In this document: positions 7,901 through 15,346 of the stretch, piece by piece
How positions within the stretch are numbered: position 1 is the first letter of the stretch
Layout: the number at the start of each line of letters is the position of its first letter
Source of the DNA: JAHEYF01 sp045805185
GTDB taxonomy: Bacteria; Bacteroidota; Bacteroidia; B-17B0; Aurantibacillaceae
Length of the DNA stretch: 17,749 nucleotides
Reading direction: 5' to 3'
NCBI GenBank assembly: GCA_045805185.1
Contig: JBJMLS010000011.1
Location: forward strand, 1 to 17,749
Position numbers and translations under genes: made by a program
Notes under the pieces: generated by a model
Database searches by the model: none
Seen by the model: only the letters and a program-made list of their open reading frames with translations
What the model was told of the DNA's origin: nothing

Positions 7901-9242
7901 TCAGGGATATGCGAACCTCGTAGCAACAACACTCTACCGTACAAAAGTAAAATACGGTGTTTGCCCATCCGATACTTCAGCTGCTGCAAAGATTTCAGTC
8001 GATGCGGTTTCCTTGGCTTCTTCCTTATCCTCACCTGCTGTTGTCTGCGAGAGCGCGAATAATGGCACCCTGCTTTCGGGAACCAATACAGGATCCATAC
8101 TCGATTGGGAAAGCTCAACTGATGGGATCACCTGGACGCCCATCGGCAATGCTACAGCGCAACAAAATTACCTCAACCTTACCGACACCACCTGGTATCA
8201 CATTATTGTAAAAAACGGCGTTTGTTCTCCTGATACTTCAGCAAGTCTCAAAATAACTGTAAATCCAAAGCCAAATGCAGTTTTTGCAGCGGCCGCGGTG
8301 TGTGAAGGAGCCACAATGAGCTTTATTAATTCAACAACTACTTCTTCCGGATTTATACAGCTTTATAACTGGGATTTCGGAGATAATAATTCTTCCGTCA
8401 GCGGTAATCCGGTTCACCTGTACGCAGACAGCGGAAGCTACAATGTTTCCCTGGTTGCTTTGTCAAGCCTTGGTTGTCTCGACACATTTAACTTACCGGT
8501 AAGAGTGAACGCGCTTCCTTCAGTAGTATTTACTGCAAGCGGACCGCTCAGCTTTTGTCCTGGCGATTCGGTAACCGTAAGTGTTCCTTTCTCTGCTAAT
8601 AATACTTACCTGTGGAGCAATGGAGATACGCTGAACACCACGCAAATAGATACAAGCGGAACGTTCAGCATTTTGGCCACTGATACAGTTAGCGGCTGTT
8701 TAAATACGGATTCCCTGAGCACTATCCTTTTTCCTGCGCCAGTAGCCAATGCGGGACTTGATGATACACTTAGTCTTGGAGGTACAATTAACCTGAACGG
8801 CAGCGGAGGCCTTAGCTACAACTGGACCCCAATTATTACCTTAAGCTCAGGTATCATCGCGCAGCCGGTTGCAACGCCAAGCCTCACTACAGTTTATATT
8901 CTTACCATAACAGATGCGAACGGATGTACAGCTTCGGATTCCGTCAGAATCTTTGTAGACGATAACATCAGCCTGGTCATTCCAAATCTTATTACTCCAA
9001 ATGGTGACGGACACAATGACGTGTGGTACATTAAAAATATAAACCTGTTCACCAATACTGAAGTAGTGATCTTCAACCGTAACGGACAAAAAGTATTCGG
9101 AATGACGGATTATGACAACAGTTGGGGCGGTACTTTTAACGGGAACATTCTCCCGGATGGAACTTATTATTATGTACTGAAGTTGCCGGACAACGACAAA
9201 ACCTTCAAGGGAGCTATTACTATATTAAAATCAGGCAACTAA
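4971..9242 (+). CDS. large repeat-containing secreted protein with T9SS type B (gliding-type) C-terminal domain
   Basis: The 1423-residue product begins with a clear signal peptide (about 1-20, ending LTAQ). Residues about 21-133 resemble a CARDB-like adhesion fold. Residues 134-1101 are 11 tandem beta-rich units of about 88 residues, each with a 'TVC.GANAG' type start, a 'W.(F/Y)S.DGG..W' centre and a 'Y...V..G.C' end. A PKD domain follows (about 1102-1185, with NWDFGD), then two Ig/PKD-like stretches to about 1330. The last 90 residues are a type B sorting domain (CHU_C/gliding-motility CTD): TPNGDGHNDVW, then VVIFNRNGQKVF and PDGTYYYVL. By family it is exported through T9SS and attached or released at the cell surface, likely as an adhesin or gliding filament. 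The PorP/SprF gene downstream is the usual partner of type B substrates. Each repeat contains two regularly placed cysteines that could form a disulfide. No enzyme domain is visible. Confidence 0.92.
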   Translation: MKKLYALATSLILLAGSLTAQDIGVVNITSPSSGCSLTSTENVVVKIFNYGTNMSGVPFNVSYTINGGAAVTDVGVVFASFLTNSTVTYTVSTPANLSVPGTYTLTASATTAGDINMTNDAITGYNVTNNAASIGGTISGGGHACKNLNSGSLTLSGNTGSILNWEYSTDGGATYISISNTSNSQFYNNLSVNTVYRAKVQNASCPTAFSTLDSIQMDPVTVPGSISGSTTVCISGNAGNLTSVGKTGTIVNWEFSTNGGGTWTAIANSLNTQPYTNVVVNTLYRAVVQSGVCAVANSSNGTITVSPVTVAGTIAPDTLYACAGVNNGTMTLSGKTGAISRWESSINGGASWSNIVNATVNQTYTNLAVSTIYRSLVKSGACPSKYSDTTHVIVSPVTVPGTLSSNATVCNAANAGTITLAGQTGNIVNWESSVNGGAVWTPIANTTTTENYNNLTTTTLYRASVQSNGCSSAYSDTVTISVDSTSVGGVTSAATTVCSGANAGSLNLAGQTGSVQRWEFSSDGGLTWSPIANITTSNNYTNLTGTTIYQAIVQEGVCPADTSTQVTISVDSTTLGGSVTLSDTVCAGNNNGTLNLSSQRGNIMSWEYSTDGGLTWLSIANATASQSFNNLNTTSMYRALVQNGVCPSSYSSFATITTDQPPVAGTLYGGATVCSGANAGTLTLVGSVGPINNWEFSTDGGATWNAIANTTAFENYTNLVTTTLYQSIVGNGACPNDTSSIATVSVDAVSVGGLITVDDTVCAGANAGMLNLNGNTGNVVEWQFSVDNGTTWIALSNITTSQGYLNLSATTQYRSQIKNGVCPAAYSGLGTITVDQVPVAGTLSGGTTVCSGANAGAIALSGYSGNVIDWQTSTDGGATWTPLGSTATTQNYSNLTSTTSYLSIVGSGVCANDTSSITTINVDSVSVGGMVTVDDTVCAGANAGTVNLTGNTGSVIDWQYSTDGGVSWISLSNTTSSQGYANLVATTLYRTKVKYGVCPSDTSAAAKISVDAVSLASSLSSPAVVCESANNGTLLSGTNTGSILDWESSTDGITWTPIGNATAQQNYLNLTDTTWYHIIVKNGVCSPDTSASLKITVNPKPNAVFAAAAVCEGATMSFINSTTTSSGFIQLYNWDFGDNNSSVSGNPVHLYADSGSYNVSLVALSSLGCLDTFNLPVRVNALPSVVFTASGPLSFCPGDSVTVSVPFSANNTYLWSNGDTLNTTQIDTSGTFSILATDTVSGCLNTDSLSTILFPAPVANAGLDDTLSLGGTINLNGSGGLSYNWTPIITLSSGIIAQPVATPSLTTVYILTITDANGCTASDSVRIFVDDNISLVIPNLITPNGDGHNDVWYIKNINLFTNTEVVIFNRNGQKVFGMTDYDNSWGGTFNGNILPDGTYYYVLKLPDNDKTFKGAITILKSGN
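5370..8273 (+). repeat. 11 in-frame tandem repeats (264-nt unit) in the type B T9SS protein
   Basis: Unit starts are 5370, 5637, 5901, 6168, 6432, 6696, 6960, 7224, 7488, 7752 and 8016, with the array ending at 8273. Unit lengths are 89, 88, 89, then seven units of exactly 88 codons, then 86. The copies are diverged at the DNA level but hold a shared protein pattern, so this is an old coding repeat under selection and not a recent slippage array. Confidence 0.9.
6432..8015 (+). repeat. higher-order dimer repeat (3 copies of 528 nt)
   Basis: Within the array, units alternate between two classes. Units 5, 7 and 9 carry TVCSGANAG and end in 'VD..(S/T)(V/L)GG'. Units 6, 8 and 10 carry DTVCAG and, for 6 and 8, end in 'DQ.PVAGTL'. 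This gives three consecutive two-unit blocks at 6432-6959, 6960-7487 and 7488-8015, each exactly 528 nt. Blocks 2 and 3 are the closest: unit 7 and unit 9 share SIVG.G.C.NDTSS, and units 8 and 10 share the DNA string gatgataccgtatgtg. Confidence 0.7.
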
Positions 9243-9261
9243 TCTATTAAAGACAGAAAAC

Positions 9262-10629
9262 ATGAAAAAAAATATATTCATAGCGCTTTTTACCGGCATC
9301 TCTTTAATAGCGGCTGCCCAGCAATTACCCTTATACAACCAGTATACATCACTGCCTTACCTTTACAATCCTTCAATGGTGGGTTACCAGGGAGGGATCA
9401 ATGCAAATCTTTTACACCGTTCACAATGGAAAGGAATTCCAGGCGCCCCGGTTACCAGCGTATTAACAGCTGAGGGTCCCGTGCAGGAAAAAAACATCGG
9501 TTTGGGAGTTACCATGTTCAGCGACGTTACGGATATCGTTCAGCGTACCGGTTTTTATACTTCTTACTCTTACAAGCTAAAAATAGACGAGGACAATAAG
9601 TTCCTTTTTGGATTATCCCTGGGAGTATTAAACAACAGGATCGATTTTACCAAATCCATCGTGAGCGACCAGAATGATCCCTTGCTGATGAGCAGGCAGA
9701 ATCAACATAAAACCATTTTTGATGCAACCCTGGGTACCACCTACGTTTGGAAAACCCTCGAGGTTGGCATTGCTGTGCCGCAATTGCTCGGAACAAAAGT
9801 TTCCTTCGTTAGTACGAATTCTTCCTCTTACTATTATATGTCGCGTCACTTTATCTTCTCGGCTAAATATACCTTTGATGTGGATAAAGAAAAAGGAATG
9901 AAAGTATATCCGCTTGTGCTGGTACGTTATGCAAAGAATGCTCCCGTGCAATACGATATAAACGCTGTGTTCGACTGGGAAAAATTCGGATGGGCTGCTA
10001 TTTCTTACCGGAGTAATTACGCGCTCGGACTCAATCTTGGCGTTAGGCTGAACAAGACACTGAAGGCAGGATATGCTTTTGACTGGACAATAAATACCGT
10101 GAAGAATTACGCAGGAGGAGCTCATGAACTTTTGTTAGGTTACACCTTCGGAGCCAAAGAGGAAAAAGCGCCAAATACCGAAATGGCTTCAATGGCCGAC
10201 AACAATAAGGTTGACAGCCTGTATTCTGCTTTAAAAACCAATAATGACGCACAACAGGCAGAGATCAACCGCTTGAATTCGGAAGTGGATCGTTTAAGAA
10301 AAGAAGATTCTCTGAGGAATGCCAAAACTGTAGCGGTTTCCGGGAACAATATTCTGAACGCAGATGTCAATGCTTATAAAGCGGAAAACGGAGGAAATAT
10401 TCCAAGCGGATTCTATGTTGTTGTAGGCGCGTTTAAAAATATTGCCAATGCGGAAAAAGTTAAATCATCTGTAACATCCAAATATGGGGAAACGGATCTT
10501 TTCTTTAATAAGGAAAAACAATTACACTATGTGTATGTGATCAGAGGAGAAAGCCAGGAGACTGCCGAGGAAATATTGACGATCATTAAGACACAGTTCC
10601 CGGGTTCATGGATCTTTAACATGCAGTAA
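9262..10629 (+). CDS. PorP/SprF family T9SS membrane protein with C-terminal SPOR domain
   Basis: A 455-residue protein with signal peptide 1-19 (ISLIAAAQ end) and the PorP/SprF hallmark directly after it: 'YNQY' and 'YNPSMVGYQGG', then 'HRSQWKGIPGAP' at 52-63. The PorP/SprF beta-barrel region reaches about residue 297 (LLGYTFGA). A charged, heptad-like segment at about 315-352 (coiled coil likely) leads to a SPOR domain at about 381-455, with GFYVVVGAF, the central 'NAEKV' helix and 'YVYVIRG'. By family, PorP/SprF proteins sit in the outer membrane and help anchor or export the neighbouring type B substrate; SPOR domains bind denuded peptidoglycan glycan strands. The gene starts 19 bases after the type B substrate gene, so the pair is almost surely one operon. 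An intrinsic terminator follows. Confidence 0.92.
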   Translation: MKKNIFIALFTGISLIAAAQQLPLYNQYTSLPYLYNPSMVGYQGGINANLLHRSQWKGIPGAPVTSVLTAEGPVQEKNIGLGVTMFSDVTDIVQRTGFYTSYSYKLKIDEDNKFLFGLSLGVLNNRIDFTKSIVSDQNDPLLMSRQNQHKTIFDATLGTTYVWKTLEVGIAVPQLLGTKVSFVSTNSSSYYYMSRHFIFSAKYTFDVDKEKGMKVYPLVLVRYAKNAPVQYDINAVFDWEKFGWAAISYRSNYALGLNLGVRLNKTLKAGYAFDWTINTVKNYAGGAHELLLGYTFGAKEEKAPNTEMASMADNNKVDSLYSALKTNNDAQQAEINRLNSEVDRLRKEDSLRNAKTVAVSGNNILNADVNAYKAENGGNIPSGFYVVVGAFKNIANAEKVKSSVTSKYGETDLFFNKEKQLHYVYVIRGESQETAEEILTIIKTQFPGSWIFNMQ

Positions 10630-10668
10630 CACATAACAAATTATATTGTAAAGTAAGGATGAGCCAAA

Positions 10669-11793
10669 TTACCTGTCCGATTTAAAAGCCCTTTCCGGGG
10701 CTTTTTTTTTGAAACGAAGCATTGCCATCCACATAATCAATAAAGTGATCAGCAGGTAGCCGAGACTCTGTGAACGGAAAGGGACAATATCGCTGAGCAC
10801 ATAGCAATTTATATAAAAGAGAAACAGCACAAGAGAAAATGTGAACAGCGCTGTTTCTAATTTCAGGGGAACTACCCTATTTATTTTTCCGGATACATAC
10901 TTACAATGGAGAATTAAAACCAGAAGCGTCATTAGTTTCAGCGGCAATAATTGGTAATGCAATAAAGGCAAGACTGCGGTATGAACAGTATTCTTTAGCG
11001 ACTGAACCAAAGTAAATGATGGAAGAATTCCAAGTCTTGTACTTATTCCTGAAGAAAAAAGGTTGACTGAAAAGGAAAGCAGCAATACTGCAAAAGCAAG
11101 TAATACCTTATTTCTTTCAGTAGAGCTTACTGCTCCCCGCAGTTTAGATCCAGGGATGAATAGCAGAATAAGAGCAATAATTACATAGGTTTCATTGAGA
11201 CCGCCTGCCGCGGCAAAACACAGTATGGTAATTATCCACGCTGATACACCAGCTCCGGGCTTAACAAGCATTGCAAAGCCAAAACAAAGAAAGGTAAGAC
11301 TGAGCAAATGCATGCTTACAGAGCTCATCCACTGCCACACTTCAAACCTGCCCTCATACATAAAAAAATAAAGGCAGGCCGTAATTATCAGGGCGCTGTA
11401 TGCAGAAGATACAAAGGAAAGCCGATGAAAATAACGCGCGGACAAGGACCGCAATAAAAAAGCCAAAGCCGCTGTAAAGCAAAGCGTCATCATTAAAAGG
11501 TAGATCCAGTAATAAGTGATGTGGGTTCCGAGAATAGAAAATACAGTGCAGGTAAACAAATGACTGAACCATCTCCCGTTGCAATCTGTGTAAAAATAAA
11601 GCGCAGCCCCGATCACCCCTTTTCCTTTCACAACAGCAAGAAAAAAAACATCGTCCCCGGTAATGGAATAATGAAGGGTTTCCCGGATAAGACTCCAAAA
11701 AAATGGAACAATGATGATCAGTCCAATGAATTTACAGTATTTCTGAAGGAATTTTTCCAAACTAAAAAGGCGTTCTAAAAAACGCCCTTTCAA
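10669..11793 (-). CDS. polytopic integral membrane protein, possibly GT-C/DUF6056-like
   Basis: A 374-residue protein with about ten hydrophobic segments. After the first membrane segment (about 22-40) comes an Asp-Asp pair (D47/D48), then CNGRW at 71-75, a 'GRFEVWQWMSS' loop at 148-158, and GGLNETY at 197-203. An acidic pair in the first outer loop followed by an NGR/Trp motif is typical of GT-C-fold glycosyltransferases and of the DUF6056-like membrane family; the assignment is by resemblance only. The nominal start at 11793 is a TTG that lies just ahead of the stem of a terminator belonging to the upstream gene; a second TTG at 11760 (residue 12) follows that terminator and is a better choice on those grounds. 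The next ATG is about residue 101, after essential membrane segments, so the start is non-ATG whichever is right. Confidence 0.7.
   Translation of the reverse strand: MKGRFLERLFSLEKFLQKYCKFIGLIIIVPFFWSLIRETLHYSITGDDVFFLAVVKGKGVIGAALYFYTDCNGRWFSHLFTCTVFSILGTHITYYWIYLLMMTLCFTAALAFLLRSLSARYFHRLSFVSSAYSALIITACLYFFMYEGRFEVWQWMSSVSMHLLSLTFLCFGFAMLVKPGAGVSAWIITILCFAAAGGLNETYVIIALILLFIPGSKLRGAVSSTERNKVLLAFAVLLLSFSVNLFSSGISTRLGILPSFTLVQSLKNTVHTAVLPLLHYQLLPLKLMTLLVLILHCKYVSGKINRVVPLKLETALFTFSLVLFLFYINCYVLSDIVPFRSQSLGYLLITLLIMWMAMLRFKKKAPERAFKSDR
10684..10710 (+). terminator. Rho-independent terminator
   Basis: Stem AAAAGCCC (10684-10691), 6-base loop, GGGCTTTT (10698-10705), with the T-run going on to 10710. 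It lies about 55 bases after the PorP/SprF stop and ends the T9SS operon. It falls inside the last codons of the convergent membrane-protein gene and may also slow transcription coming the other way. Confidence 0.85.
11764..11786 (-). terminator. Rho-independent terminator (minus strand)
   Basis: On the minus strand GGCGTT, a 6-base loop (TTTTAG) and AACGCC are followed by five T residues. It starts 14 bases after the stop of the 289-residue secreted protein (stop at 11800-11802). It overlaps the first codons of the nominal membrane-protein ORF. Confidence 0.75.
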
Positions 11794-11799
11794 AGTTAA

Positions 11800-12669
11800 T
11801 TAAATCTCGAACTCCTTCTTCATGATCAGTTGCGAGCCCGCGTATATATCTATGAAGTACTTTCCTTTCGGCCAGTTGGTAACCTGCAGCTCGAACCAAT
11901 AATCATAGCTTCCCTTACTGGTCTTTTTATCATTGGTGAATTTCTGCATGAGCTTATCGTCCCTGTCATGCAACTGTATGCTTAGGGAACAGTCGGCGGT
12001 TAAGGTGTAATTTATGTTTCCCGAGATCTTATTAGTGCGGTTCGAAAAAGCATGAGCAGAGGTAGACAACTGCTCGTAGTCTTTTTGGTACCAGGGTATT
12101 TCAACATGCTTTTGCTCACATACAAACTTCCTGAGCTTTTCAACCGACTGGTCTATTCCGGCCACATTGTGATTATCACTCAGGCACCATACGGCATTTT
12201 GCACAGCATCCTGCGGAAATTTATTCTTATTGCAGAATTCGGCAAGTCTTATCATTGATGAATCCGCCATTCTTCCTACGGTAAAAACAGAATCCTTTCC
12301 CGGGCTGTGATTACTTGCCTGGCAGCAGAAACCATAAACATCGGCTTCCTTTTTTTCCATGGCCCTCAATGCGAAGATCTGCTCATGCGTCACTAAAATA
12401 TCCTGTTCACTATTATTCTTTGAATTGAGCCTTCTTCCCGCTTCCAATACTATATATAGTGAATCGTTATGCTTGCTCGCTATTTTCAGGTGGAGACAAT
12501 TACCGCTGTGACCTCCCTTCCCTTTTATTTCGAGTTTTATCAGTCCCGCTTTTACCGCTTTTTCAATCGAGATCATTTTCTTTTTCCCGGTAATATAACT
12601 GTTTGCAGCCTGGATGGGAACTGATCCGATTGCGATCACAAGTCCCAATAGTGAAATAAACGCTTTCAT
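11800..12669 (-). CDS. secreted protein with possible thioester-domain-like Cys/Gln motifs
   Basis: A 289-residue protein with a signal peptide (about 1-21, ending PIQA). I do not recognise it with certainty. Residues about 45-170 form one region with a 'GNCLHLKI' strand near 57-63, LEAGRRL at 75-81, QDILVT at 89-94, a YGFCCQASNHSP segment at 112-123 and VQNAVWCLSDNH at 156-167. The last two resemble the '(Y/F)C' and 'Q-x-A-(I/V)-W-x-x-(S/T)D' motifs of thioester (TED) adhesin domains, in which a Cys and a Gln form an internal thioester; here that would be C115 or C116 with Q157. The spacing of about 41 residues is much shorter than in Gram-positive TEDs, so the link is tentative. Residues about 215-289 are a separate beta-sandwich with KGKYFIDI and a final FEI, somewhat like a T9SS type A domain but without the usual FPNP start. 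It begins 67 bases after the receptor gene. Confidence 0.65.
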   Translation of the reverse strand: MKAFISLLGLVIAIGSVPIQAANSYITGKKKMISIEKAVKAGLIKLEIKGKGGHSGNCLHLKIASKHNDSLYIVLEAGRRLNSKNNSEQDILVTHEQIFALRAMEKKEADVYGFCCQASNHSPGKDSVFTVGRMADSSMIRLAEFCNKNKFPQDAVQNAVWCLSDNHNVAGIDQSVEKLRKFVCEQKHVEIPWYQKDYEQLSTSAHAFSNRTNKISGNINYTLTADCSLSIQLHDRDDKLMQKFTNDKKTSKGSYDYWFELQVTNWPKGKYFIDIYAGSQLIMKKEFEI

Positions 12670-12736
12670 ATTGCTTTTTGATTTATAATGAGAGCGGGGG
12701 GAAAAGATACAGGAGGAAAAGCGAAATCTTACGCTA

Positions 12737-14995
12737 TCAGATATTTGTCATTTTCTTTGCAGGGATATTATAACGCAGTCCAAGATAGAACATTCTTCCG
12801 ATCACTGGTCCCCAGGTGAGAGAGCTATCGAAGTACTTACTGTATGGCTGACTCGCCGAGAGAATGAGATTGGTCTGCCTGAAACCGGTAATATTTTCAC
12901 AACCGAGGTAAGCGTCCAGGTTCGCTTTTTTAAAAAACGATTTACTCAGCTGGGCATTCATTGTAAAATAAGCGGGAGAACGCTGAACCTGCCTGTATTC
13001 GCCGGGATTTGCAAGCGTTGAGGGCAATCGTTTGGATCCAATAAAATTAAAGGTATAATCGAATTGCCATTTGCTTTTTGTTTTGTAAGAGAGATTCGCG
13101 AAGGCCCTGTGTGCGGCTACGAAGGGTCGCTGCAAAAGTGTTCCATGATAGGTGGTCCTGACATCGTAATAGCGATAAGCCATTTTCAAATCAAAGCGTC
13201 GGATTGGCTCGTAATTCAATTCCACCTGGGCGCTATTTGAAAAAGATCTTCCTTCAAGGTTGTAGAACAACACCTGGTGCGGATCAGCATCGAGATCCAT
13301 CACTACCTGGTTCACAAAGCCCGTGTGGTAGAAATCCAGGACCACACTTCCTTCGCGGTAATTCAGCTTAAAATTATGCACCAGGTTTATACCGCTGTTC
13401 CAGGCCACCTCCTGCTTTAATCCGTAAGCCGTTCCGGAATTGGAAGAAGGCAGAATGATCAGCTGCCGCGAGCTTGCAAACACTGCGCTGTTTTCCGCAA
13501 AGATATTCGCTGTCCGCTGTCCCCTGCCAAAAGAAGCGCGTAAAGCCGTTCGTGCTGCCAGGTTGTATTTGATGTGTAAGCGTGGGGTAAGGATATTTCC
13601 GAAAATGTTATGGTGATCATAACGTATTCCTGCTATAAGATCGAACTTTTTACCGCTGTTGTAGGTATATTCCAGGAAGGCTCCGATAACCTGTTCCGTA
13701 CGGTAATACTTAAAGCTTTTATACTGCTCGTTATAGTCGTCATATAAATAGCTGAGGCCTGCTTTATATTTATGCCTGCTATCACCGAGAACGGACTGGT
13801 AGAGAAGCTGTGCAGAAGCTGATTGCTGCGTCCCATTATATCCGGTTGTTCCATAGAGCGAATGTTGTTCATGACGATACGCGTTAGCAATAAGTCCAAA
13901 GCTTTTGTAAATTGAGCCGGGAAGCACATAGCCTGTCTTGGAATAAATTTCGTATCGCTTTACAGCAGCTGAATAAGCGTAATGAGAAGAATCAAAAACC
14001 AGGTCCTTATTTTTCGCGCTTACACTCCCGCCTTCTTTAGTATCATTAATAATATGCGCTCCGAATTGGGCAATGAAGCCTTTTGCATTTTCGTATTTCC
14101 AGCGGTTGAGCAGGTTCAGCTGTTTGCCTAAGGGCAGATCAAGAAAGCCATCGTGATTCATGTCGTTTTTTACTGCAAGTGAGCTTCCATGCAACATTAA
14201 TCCGGTTGACCAATGTTCGCTGATCCTTGTATTGAAGAGCATATTTGCCTCCATCCTTCCCATGCTGTTCTGGTAAGCATTGAGGTAAATACGATCTGCC
14301 TTTTCAGGCTTTTTAAGCTCCACATTTATCTGTCCGGCCATGCTTTCATAACCGTTGCTCACCGGACCGATGCCTTTTGTTACCTGAATGCTTTCTACCC
14401 AGGGACCCGGAATAAAAGTGAGGCCCGTGTGTGAAACGAGCCCCCGCGTTGCAGGAACCAGCTCAACCGTGAGGGGGGAGTAGGCTCCTGAAAGACCGAG
14501 GAGCTGAATTTGCTTGATGCCCGTTACCGCGTCGGAATAATTAACGTCAATGCCAGGATTGGTTTCAAAACTTTCAGATAAGTTGCAGCAGGCGGCCTTC
14601 TTCAATTCTCCCTCGCCCATTACCTGGGTGAGCATTGGATTCGTGGATTGCATATAGGTAGTTGCCTGGTGCGTGGTCACCTCAACTTCGTCCAGGGCTT
14701 TTACAGGCTTCAACAATAGCCGCACTTTCTGTTGAAAAGAAGAGACCAGAACGCAGTCGCTCTGATAACCAATATAACTCACCCGGAGCAGAACGGGAAG
14801 CGAATCTCTTTTCAATTCGAAATAGCCGCTTGTATCCGTAAATACTGCCTGATAGGAATTATCCCAGTGAACAATAGCTCCCGGGAGCGGGCTTTTTTCA
14901 GCCCCTTCTCCCTGACTGTAGACATAGCCGCTCACAACCTGCGCCTGTGCAACAGAACAAAGGAAAAACAAGAATATTATTAAAAAACGGAGCAC
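12737..14995 (-). CDS. TonB-dependent outer-membrane receptor (metal locus)
   Basis: A TonB-dependent receptor for energised uptake across the outer membrane. I chose the GTG at 14995, which gives 752 residues with a compact signal peptide (about 1-18, FLCSVAQA) and sits one base past the stop of the HMA gene (TAG-T-GTG). An ATG at 15055 would add 20 residues overlapping the HMA gene and a long N-region before the signal peptide. After it come a carboxypeptidase-regulatory-like domain (about 20-97, with TDTSGYFEL), the plug (about 113-230, with KAACCNLSESFETNPG near 133-148, then GIGPVSNGYESMAGQINVE), and a barrel to the end (YLGLRYNI). The plug's Cys-Cys pair is of the kind seen in receptors beside HMA proteins in Bacteroidota. 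The substrate is likely a metal ion or its complex, inferred from neighbours and not from the barrel. Confidence 0.88.
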   Translation of the reverse strand: MLRFLIIFLFFLCSVAQAQVVSGYVYSQGEGAEKSPLPGAIVHWDNSYQAVFTDTSGYFELKRDSLPVLLRVSYIGYQSDCVLVSSFQQKVRLLLKPVKALDEVEVTTHQATTYMQSTNPMLTQVMGEGELKKAACCNLSESFETNPGIDVNYSDAVTGIKQIQLLGLSGAYSPLTVELVPATRGLVSHTGLTFIPGPWVESIQVTKGIGPVSNGYESMAGQINVELKKPEKADRIYLNAYQNSMGRMEANMLFNTRISEHWSTGLMLHGSSLAVKNDMNHDGFLDLPLGKQLNLLNRWKYENAKGFIAQFGAHIINDTKEGGSVSAKNKDLVFDSSHYAYSAAVKRYEIYSKTGYVLPGSIYKSFGLIANAYRHEQHSLYGTTGYNGTQQSASAQLLYQSVLGDSRHKYKAGLSYLYDDYNEQYKSFKYYRTEQVIGAFLEYTYNSGKKFDLIAGIRYDHHNIFGNILTPRLHIKYNLAARTALRASFGRGQRTANIFAENSAVFASSRQLIILPSSNSGTAYGLKQEVAWNSGINLVHNFKLNYREGSVVLDFYHTGFVNQVVMDLDADPHQVLFYNLEGRSFSNSAQVELNYEPIRRFDLKMAYRYYDVRTTYHGTLLQRPFVAAHRAFANLSYKTKSKWQFDYTFNFIGSKRLPSTLANPGEYRQVQRSPAYFTMNAQLSKSFFKKANLDAYLGCENITGFRQTNLILSASQPYSKYFDSSLTWGPVIGRMFYLGLRYNIPAKKMTNI

Positions 14996-14996
14996 A

Positions 14997-15341
14997 CTAC
15001 TTATTTTTTCTCGAATATTTGCAGCACTCCGGTAAAGCGGCATACGCCTTATCATCCGCCTTCATTTTTTCCGAGTCGTATCCCGCTTCTGAAACTTTTT
15101 TGTAAATAGCTCCAGGCTGGATCTTCTTTTCATTGTAGGTAACTTTGAGTATTCCTGTTTTAACATCCCAGACCGCCTCTTTTACGCCCCTGGTATCCAG
15201 GGAGGATTCGATCGTCTTTTTGCACATTTCGCAATTACCGGAAACTTTGAATGTTTCAGTTTTAATGTCTTTTTTATTTTGTGCAAAGGCGGCAGCATTA
15301 ATTAACAGAAGAAATATTGCAATTGTTTTTATACGTTTCAT
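14997..15341 (-). CDS. periplasmic heavy-metal-associated (HMA) domain protein
   Basis: A 114-residue protein with signal peptide 1-20 (NAAAFA) and one HMA/MerP-like fold. The metal motif is GNCEMCKKTIE at 35-45 with C37 and C40, matching the G(x)CxxC pattern of copper and mercury chaperones. A C-terminal extension carries DDKAY and LPECCKY with an extra Cys pair at C106/C107. It is a paralog of the next gene upstream (stop-to-start gap 5 bases) and its stop is one base from the receptor start. By family it would bind a soft metal, probably copper, in the periplasm; partner transfer to or from the receptor is inferred from gene order. Confidence 0.9.
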   Translation of the reverse strand: MKRIKTIAIFLLLINAAAFAQNKKDIKTETFKVSGNCEMCKKTIESSLDTRGVKEAVWDVKTGILKVTYNEKKIQPGAIYKKVSEAGYDSEKMKADDKAYAALPECCKYSRKNK

Positions 15342-15346
15342 AGTCG

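Noticed and set aside
6086..8149. Several minus-strand open frames of 65-88 codons across the repeat region
   Set aside because: They recur because the repeat recurs, look alike for that reason, and have no protein motifs or start signals of their own.
5370..8273. Regular repeats of about 264 nt, considered as a CRISPR array or a non-coding satellite
   Set aside because: The period is a multiple of three, the frame is open throughout, units match better in protein than in DNA, and no short identical repeats with unique spacers are present.
9628..10125. 165-codon minus-strand open frame opposite the PorP/SprF gene
   Set aside because: It lies wholly opposite a well-supported gene and its translation has no recognisable domain.
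11521..11778. 85-codon plus-strand open frame opposite the membrane protein
   Set aside because: Low-complexity, lysine-rich translation, with no motif, lying antisense to a gene with clear membrane segments.
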